From the NCBI GenBank assembly GCA_045616225.1, contig JAZLGI010000048.1:1-42130 (forward strand): a stretch of 42,130 nt of DNA, given 5' to 3'. A program made the translations under genes and the position numbers. Source of the DNA: JAZLGI01 sp045616225. Its GTDB lineage: Bacteria; Spirochaetota; Spirochaetia; Sphaerochaetales; Sphaerochaetaceae. The notes under the pieces are model-generated. The model did not search any database. It was not told where the DNA came from and saw only the letters and a list, made by a program, of their open reading frames with translations. The stretch's first letter is position 1. Each line of letters begins with the position of its first letter. This document shows, piece by piece, positions 38,253 to 42,130 of the stretch.

Positions 38253-39167
38253 TCATGAAATAGGTCTCTGGAAAAAGTTGCCGCTTACAGAATCTGAATT
38301 GAGAGTATTGATAAACGCCAATGGATCTGTACCCTTTATCTGCTTTCTTACTACAGCTGTTTCATTTGCACCTATTATTGTGTATACAACATGCCTCTGC
38401 GAACCTGAATAACTACCAACAGCAGAATTAAAAATAGTACAACCGTGATGAGTAGAAGACATAATTGCATCTGCTACTTCCTGAGGCTTTTCCGTAACAA
38501 TAAATAAAGTCTTTTTCTCGTATCTTTTATAGATAAAGTTAACTGTCTGTGTGCTGACAAACTGATAAATAATTGAATATAGCGCACTGTCCATACCAAA
38601 AAGAACTCCTGCAACAAGAATCAGACACACATTACAACAAAGAACTGCGTTAAATGTATTTACACTTTTTTTAACTGAAAAATACATTGCAAGAAAATCT
38701 GTTCCACCAGTGCAAGCACCACTTCTGAGAATAAGACCTGCAGCTACACCATTTAACAGACCTCCGAAAACTGCAATAAGAAGCCTATCCTCCGTAATGA
38801 CAAATTCAGGAATTAAATCTGTAAAAACAGAAATAAGAACAACAGAAAATGCACTAAAAACTGTAAACCTCTTCCCCACATGTTTAAACGACAAATAAGC
38901 TGGGAAAGCATTAAAAAGTATAGAAATTGGAGCAAAAGGTAATCTCACTCCAAAAAACTTCAATGCAATTTTCTGAATAAGCATTGTAAGCCCGTTGAAA
39001 CCTGCAGAAATCATATTGGCAGGTCCCAGCATAATTACAATATTTGCAGAAATAATCAAAGACCCCAAAACAACACCTAATCCGGTAAAAACATTTGCTT
39101 TAATTCCCGTGTTGTAGTGTTCTTTTGCATATTTTTGATAAGCCAAATCAATCTTCTCGTTAACCAT
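38253..39167 (-). CDS. YitT-family membrane protein (DUF161 + DUF2179)
   Basis: A 304-residue inner-membrane protein. About five or six transmembrane segments (roughly residues 25-220) include FTGLGVVLGSLIISANI, AGFNGLTMLI and the conserved LRSGACTGGTDFLAMY block. A cytoplasmic DUF2179 domain follows (KKTLFIVTEKPQEVADAIMSS split as TLFIVTEKPQEVADAIM, then HHGCTIFNSAVGSYSG and VVYTIIGANE). The function is unknown; transport has been suggested for the family. I start at ATG 39167; an in-frame TTG at 39176 lies inside the only ribosome-binding-site-like sequence (GGTGGG). Confidence 0.88.
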   Translation of the reverse strand: MVNEKIDLAYQKYAKEHYNTGIKANVFTGLGVVLGSLIISANIVIMLGPANMISAGFNGLTMLIQKIALKFFGVRLPFAPISILFNAFPAYLSFKHVGKRFTVFSAFSVVLISVFTDLIPEFVITEDRLLIAVFGGLLNGVAAGLILRSGACTGGTDFLAMYFSVKKSVNTFNAVLCCNVCLILVAGVLFGMDSALYSIIYQFVSTQTVNFIYKRYEKKTLFIVTEKPQEVADAIMSSTHHGCTIFNSAVGSYSGSQRHVVYTIIGANETAVVRKQIKGTDPLAFINTLNSDSVSGNFFQRPIS

Positions 39168-39191
39168 ACCCACCAAAGGTAATCAACTTAA

Positions 39192-39221
39192 TTGAAGAAA
39201 TCAATAAGTACATACTATAAT
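39192..39221 (+). promoter_or_regulatory. Promoter of the ABC-F gene (leaderless type)
   Basis: TTGAAG (39192-39197), 18 bases, TATAAT (39216-39221), then 8 bases to the ATG at 39230. No ribosome binding site. Confidence 0.6.
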
Positions 39222-39229
39222 TGTTGCAG

Positions 39230-41041
39230 ATGAATGCACTATCAGTTTTTGGGATTTCCAAATCAGTAAAAGATGAAGATTTATTCTCAGATATCAGCTT
39301 TGGTCTTAATGAAGGCGAAAAGATAGGAATAATAGGAAAAAACGGTGCCGGCAAATCTACATTTCTAAAAATAATAGACGGTACATTAAGCCCTGATAAC
39401 GGTCAAATAACAATAAACAATTCATTAAAACTCGGCAGACTGGATCAGGACGTATCTTTTAAGACCGGTGCTACACTTGGAGATTATCTCAGAGAATATC
39501 CGGACAACAGAATTGATATGTTAAACCGCTTTGAAAACGGAGATGCTTCACTCTCTCAGAAAATGGAAGAACTTGGAGTATGGGAAATAGAAGAAAGATA
39601 TAAACGTTTTCTGAGCGAACTTGGAATTAACATAAGCTTTGATACTCCAATGAGCATTCTATCCGGAGGTATGCAAAAAAAAGCAGCCATAGCAAGAATG
39701 CTTGCAATGGACATTCAAATCATGCTTTTAGATGAACCTACAAACCATTTGGACATACCTGCAATCGAATGGCTGGAAAACTATCTCTATTCTAAGAATT
39801 GCACTGTAATTTTAGTTACCCATGACAGATACTTCCTTGATAGAATCTGTTCAAGAATCATAGAAATAGACAGAAGAAAAACCTACTTCTATGAAGGCGG
39901 ATACACAGACTTCCTCCAAAAAAGAGAAGAGCGAATCTATGCAATGCAGAAAGAACAAGACCGATTGGCAACAATTCTCAGGAGAGAACTGGAATGGCTT
40001 AAAAGAGGTCCAAAAGCAAGAACAGGAAAAGACAGCGGACGCAAACAAAGAATAGAAGAAATGAAAAGCATGCAAACAAAAGCTCCGGAAGAAACCAGAT
40101 CATTTTCAAGTTTGCAACGCAGAATGGGAAAGAAAATTCTTGAACTTAAAAATGTGTCTGTATCAAGAGGAGACAAAAAGATTCTTTCCGACTTCTCTCT
40201 TGAATTTGTCAAAGGACAGAGATTTGGAGTAATTGGACCAAACGGCAGCGGAAAAACAACGCTTTTGGAACTTCTTACATCAAATCTTGCACCGGAAAGC
40301 GGAACAGTTGATACCGGAATCAATACTGTATTTGGTTATTACGACCAAACTTCTGTTAATCTCCCCTTAAATAAAACTCCAATAGAATTCTTCTCTGAAA
40401 TAAGTGAAAACATAGTTTTGGCAGATGACTTTTCCGTCACTCCGGCAAGATTTCTTGAATTATTCGGTTTTTCATCTTCTTTCCACAGGCTCCCTATAGG
40501 AGTACTCTCGGGAGGGGAAAAAAGAAGACTGTATCTTTTGAGCAAACTTGTTTTGAATCCAAATTTTCTTGTATTTGATGAACCTACAAATGATTTGGAC
40601 ATAGACACTCTAAGAAGACTTGAACAGTATATCCTTGACTTTCAAGGATGCGTTATCTGTGTCTCTCATGACAGAGCTTTTTTGGATAGAATCTGTAACG
40701 AAATGATAGTAATGCCTCAAGGAGAAAGATTTGAAGGCAACTATTCAGAATGGCATGAAAGACAACTTGAGTTAGAAGAAAAAAAATTGGAAAAGAAACC
40801 ACTTCAGAATACCAGAGTTCAAAACAGAGAAAAGAAAGGGCTTTCATTCAAAGAACAGAAAGAATTTGAAGCTCTTGAAATTAAAATAGAAACAACTGAA
40901 GAAGAAATTACAGATTTGGAGAATAAGTTTTCACAAGGTTTTCTTGATAAAGACGGAAGCCTTCAAAAACGCTATTCACAGTTAAAAAACACCCTTGATG
41001 CCTATTATGAGCGCTGGGAAGAATTAACCAATCTCATGTAA
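39230..41041 (+). CDS. ABC-F family ATPase (Uup-like)
   Basis: A 603-residue soluble protein with two ABC ATPase domains and no membrane segments. Domain 1 has GKNGAGKS (about 35-42), LSGGMQKKAAIARML and LLDEPTNHLD; domain 2 has GPNGSGKT (about 342-349), LSGGEKRRLYLLSKL and VFDEPTNDLD. The interdomain linker (about 215-300) is charged, and a C-terminal coiled coil (about 510-600, EEKKLEKK to LENKFSQG) resembles Uup. ABC-F proteins act on ribosomes, as translation factors or in antibiotic protection; Uup is linked to DNA and 50S functions. I start at ATG 39230 from the promoter; TTG 39221 overlaps the -10. Confidence 0.92.
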   Translation: MNALSVFGISKSVKDEDLFSDISFGLNEGEKIGIIGKNGAGKSTFLKIIDGTLSPDNGQITINNSLKLGRLDQDVSFKTGATLGDYLREYPDNRIDMLNRFENGDASLSQKMEELGVWEIEERYKRFLSELGINISFDTPMSILSGGMQKKAAIARMLAMDIQIMLLDEPTNHLDIPAIEWLENYLYSKNCTVILVTHDRYFLDRICSRIIEIDRRKTYFYEGGYTDFLQKREERIYAMQKEQDRLATILRRELEWLKRGPKARTGKDSGRKQRIEEMKSMQTKAPEETRSFSSLQRRMGKKILELKNVSVSRGDKKILSDFSLEFVKGQRFGVIGPNGSGKTTLLELLTSNLAPESGTVDTGINTVFGYYDQTSVNLPLNKTPIEFFSEISENIVLADDFSVTPARFLELFGFSSSFHRLPIGVLSGGEKRRLYLLSKLVLNPNFLVFDEPTNDLDIDTLRRLEQYILDFQGCVICVSHDRAFLDRICNEMIVMPQGERFEGNYSEWHERQLELEEKKLEKKPLQNTRVQNREKKGLSFKEQKEFEALEIKIETTEEEITDLENKFSQGFLDKDGSLQKRYSQLKNTLDAYYERWEELTNLM

Positions 41042-41066
41042 AACATTTCATAATTACATTATACAC

Positions 41067-41095
41067 TTGAATCAAAGCTCTGATTAAGTTATTGT
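41067..41095 (+). promoter_or_regulatory. Promoter of the SRP RNA gene
   Basis: TTGAAT (41067-41072), 17 bases, TATTGT (41090-41095). The mature RNA would start 6-7 bases later. Confidence 0.6.
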
Positions 41096-41100
41096 TTGCG

Positions 41101-41200
41101 TGGGACAGATTCCAAGCTGCTTGCAGCCACCCAACCCCGCCAGGACAGGAATGTAGCAACGGTAAGTGGATTGCAGGAGAGACTTGGGTGATTTGTCCCA
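41101..41200 (+). ncRNA. ffs: Signal recognition particle RNA, small bacterial type
   Basis: TGGGACA (41101-41107) pairs with TGTCCCA (41194-41200), closing a single long hairpin. The apical domain contains the conserved Ffh-binding core GCCAGGACAGGAA...AGCAACGG (about 41139-41162), corresponding to the bacterial GCCAGG-CxGGAAG-AGCAGC pattern. The RNA forms SRP with Ffh for co-translational membrane targeting. T-rich sequence (TTTCTTTTT) follows directly. Confidence 0.92.
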
Positions 41201-41212
41201 TTTCTTTTTACA

Positions 41213-41241
41213 TTGACAAAATTTACTTCAATGTGTATTGT
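41213..41241 (+). promoter_or_regulatory. Promoter of the tRNA-Ser pair
   Basis: TTGACA (41213-41218), 17 bases, TATTGT (41236-41241), about 16 bases before tRNA-Ser(UGA). The -10 is identical to that of the SRP RNA. Confidence 0.7.
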
Positions 41242-41257
41242 TACATGGTTGAAATAT

Positions 41258-41342
41258 GGATGGATGGCCGAGAGGTCGAAGGCGGCGGTCTTGAAAACCG
41301 TTGTGGCGCAAGTCACCGGGGGTTCGAATCCCTCTCCATCCG
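41258..41342 (+). tRNA. tRNA-Ser (anticodon UGA)
   Basis: An 85-nt cloverleaf with a long variable arm. Acceptor GGATGGA/TCCATCC, discriminator G, anticodon loop CTTGAAA, T-loop TTCGAAT. No encoded CCA; eight Ts follow. Confidence 0.96.
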
Positions 41343-41354
41343 TTTTTTTTATCT

Positions 41355-41441
41355 GGAGCGGTGGCCGAGCGGCCGAAGGCGCCTCCCTGCTAAGGAGGTA
41401 TACTGGTAACGGTATCCCGGGTTCAAATCCCGGCCACTCCG
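41355..41441 (+). tRNA. tRNA-Ser (anticodon GCU)
   Basis: An 87-nt cloverleaf with a long variable arm (GTATACTGGTAACGGTAT). Anticodon loop CTGCTAA in stem CTCC/GGAG, T-loop TTCAAAT, discriminator G. The acceptor stem GGAGCGG/CCACTCC has one C-A mismatch at the fifth pair. It reads AGC/AGU codons and starts 12 bases after the preceding tRNA. Confidence 0.93.
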
Positions 41442-41444
41442 ATT

Positions 41445-41466
41445 AAACCGGGTAAAACCGGTTTTT
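41445..41466 (+). terminator. Terminator after the tRNA-Ser pair
   Basis: AAACCGG (41445-41451), loop GTAAAA, CCGGTTT (41458-41464) followed by TT. Confidence 0.75.
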
Positions 41467-41515
41467 ATTATCTAGGATGTTGAATTTTGAAACAGCAAGT
41501 TCAACCTCTCCAAAT

Positions 41516-41589
41516 GAGATCGTAGCTCAGCTGGATAGAGCATCAGATTGCGGATCTGAGGGTCAGAAGTTCGAATCTTCCCGGTCTCA
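41516..41589 (+). tRNA. tRNA-Arg (anticodon GCG)
   Basis: A 74-nt cloverleaf: acceptor GAGATCG/CGGTCTC (one G-U), D-stem GCTC/GAGC, anticodon stem TCAGA/TCTGA with loop TTGCGGA, T-loop TTCGAAT, discriminator A. The T-stem has an A-C mismatch at its first pair (AGAAG/CTTCC). The anticodon GCG reads CGC and CGU. An ACCA follows the discriminator, one base out of register for an encoded CCA. Confidence 0.93.
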
Positions 41590-41592
41590 ACC

Positions 41593-41625
41593 ATAACTCC
41601 TTACAAAACAAGGAGTTATTTTTTT
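41593..41625 (+). terminator. Terminator after tRNA-Arg
   Basis: ATAACTCCTT (41593-41602), 7-base loop, AAGGAGTTAT (41610-41619), then a run of Ts. Confidence 0.85.
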
Positions 41626-41977
41626 GTCCAAAAACACTACATACAACACCTCAAATATCAAACAACACTACATTTAATTCTTTATAACATAATGACTTAC
41701 AACGTTATTTTTGTGATATTTTCAAAAATTGTTCCCCTAATTCTCGACCAATTATCGACCAAATTTTTGACATTTCAGTTTTCCGTATTTTCTTATACAC
41801 CCGAGAGTTATTCGAGGTTTCCGTATTGTTAAACAACCATTCCGGTTTTCCGGTTGAAGACAAAAATAGGTCGGTTTTTCACCGACCTATACACAATGAT
41901 TAGAAAGTATTGGAAAACATTTACCTTCTATATAAATAAGTACAACTTACCGATTTCCATAAATTTTAGAGGACTGA
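41626..41977. other. AT-rich intergenic stretch without a recognisable gene
   Basis: No convincing coding region is visible. Short direct repeats occur (ACACTACAT twice near 41635-41671; CGACCAA twice near 41745-41761; TTCCGGTTTTCCGG near 41840). A minus-strand frame ending at 41705 is open for about 55 codons, but its only possible early start (TTG 41863) abuts a terminator hairpin. It is probably the decayed border of the mobile element to the right. Confidence 0.5.
41861..41890 (-). terminator. Rho-independent terminator, minus strand
   Basis: ATAGGTCGGT (41866-41875) pairs perfectly with ACCGACCTAT (41881-41890) around a 5-base loop. On the minus strand TTTTTG follows, so it would stop transcription arriving from beyond the right edge. 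Confidence 0.65.
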
Positions 41978-42130
41978 CTTATATTAACTAAAAAGAAAAC
42001 AGACTTTACTTACAAAAGTGAACGTAAATGCAGAGAGTACAGACATAAAGAGGACTTTGATATTTTTATGCAAGAGAATCCGGGAACATCTGTAACAGAA
42101 ATGGATACAGTAGAAGGTCCCAGAGATGAA
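41978..42130 (+). pseudogene. IS30-like transposase fragment, 5'-truncated, running off the right edge
   Basis: A frame open from 41978 to the edge (51 codons) reads like the middle of an IS30-family transposase: a basic stretch (KKKTDFTYKSERKCREYRH), DFDIFMQENPGTSV and then EMDTVEGPRD. The EMDTVEG motif carries the first catalytic Asp of the DDE triad as I remember it for Firmicutes-type IS30. The usual N-terminal helix-turn-helix domain is absent upstream, and a TGA stop lies just before the fragment. ATG 42068 could start only a truncated product. I read it as an insertion-sequence remnant; the rest lies outside. Confidence 0.5.

Noticed and set aside
41705..41863. Minus-strand frame ending IWSIIGRELGEQFLKISQK
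   Set aside because: Only about 52 codons from a TTG that abuts a terminator hairpin, with no ribosome binding site and no family resemblance.

Overview
This 42 kb window looks like a chromosomal backbone segment from a low-GC, diderm, host-associated spirochaete, most probably a Treponema of the gut or oral type. This is an inference from the gene set and sequence style, not from a search. Supporting points are the mix of a type III glutamine synthetase, a TAXI-type TRAP transporter with a lipoprotein binding subunit, a signal-peptide protein ending in aromatic residues (outer-membrane beta-barrel type), LspA, a bacterial-type small SRP RNA and tRNA genes without encoded CCA. Most genes are housekeeping or salvage genes packed in short operons, and seven adjacent pairs share a 4-base ATGA overlap.

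Left part (1-13.6 kb): an edge-truncated membrane/coiled-coil protein; a coupled operon deoD-psuK-psuG-rlmD (nucleoside and pseudouridine salvage plus a 23S rRNA methyltransferase); glutamine synthetase III; a LysR regulator divergent from a TAXI TRAP transporter (binding protein, intercistronic hairpin, fused permease); then a convergent operon pncA-galE-cytidylate-kinase-like-DUF1893.

Middle (13.6-29.8 kb): an alpha/beta hydrolase lacking its nucleophile serine; an operon of aspS, Lon-like protease, Nif3-like protein, lspA and a beta-propeller glycosidase-like gene; rsmI; an operon of FAD oxidoreductase, DUF1667 and a SpoU methylase, divergent from proS; adenosine deaminase; an outer-membrane protein; rlmE; a rhomboid protease; and an intergenic stretch with an exact sigma-54 promoter that appears to drive a small RNA of about 92 nt.

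Right part (29.8-42.1 kb): htpG; a salvage/regulatory run deoC-tdk-punA-flavodoxin-ROK; yigZ; an aldo/keto reductase with ferredoxin tail; tRNA-Ser(CGA) with a duplicated 3' end; a YitT protein; an ABC-F ATPase; SRP RNA; tRNA-Ser(UGA), tRNA-Ser(GCU) and tRNA-Arg(GCG); and the broken start of an IS30-like transposase at the right edge.

The four observations I find most interesting are: (1) the TAXI solute-binding protein is circularly permuted, with the usual C-terminal segment placed between the signal peptide and the usual N-terminus; (2) the sigma-54-driven small RNA, which carries an anti-Shine-Dalgarno-like stretch; (3) about ten genes have their promoter -10 element 6-8 bases before the start codon and no ribosome binding site, so leaderless mRNAs appear routine here; (4) a 108-bp structured unit bounded by copies of the tRNA-Ser(CGA) 3' end.
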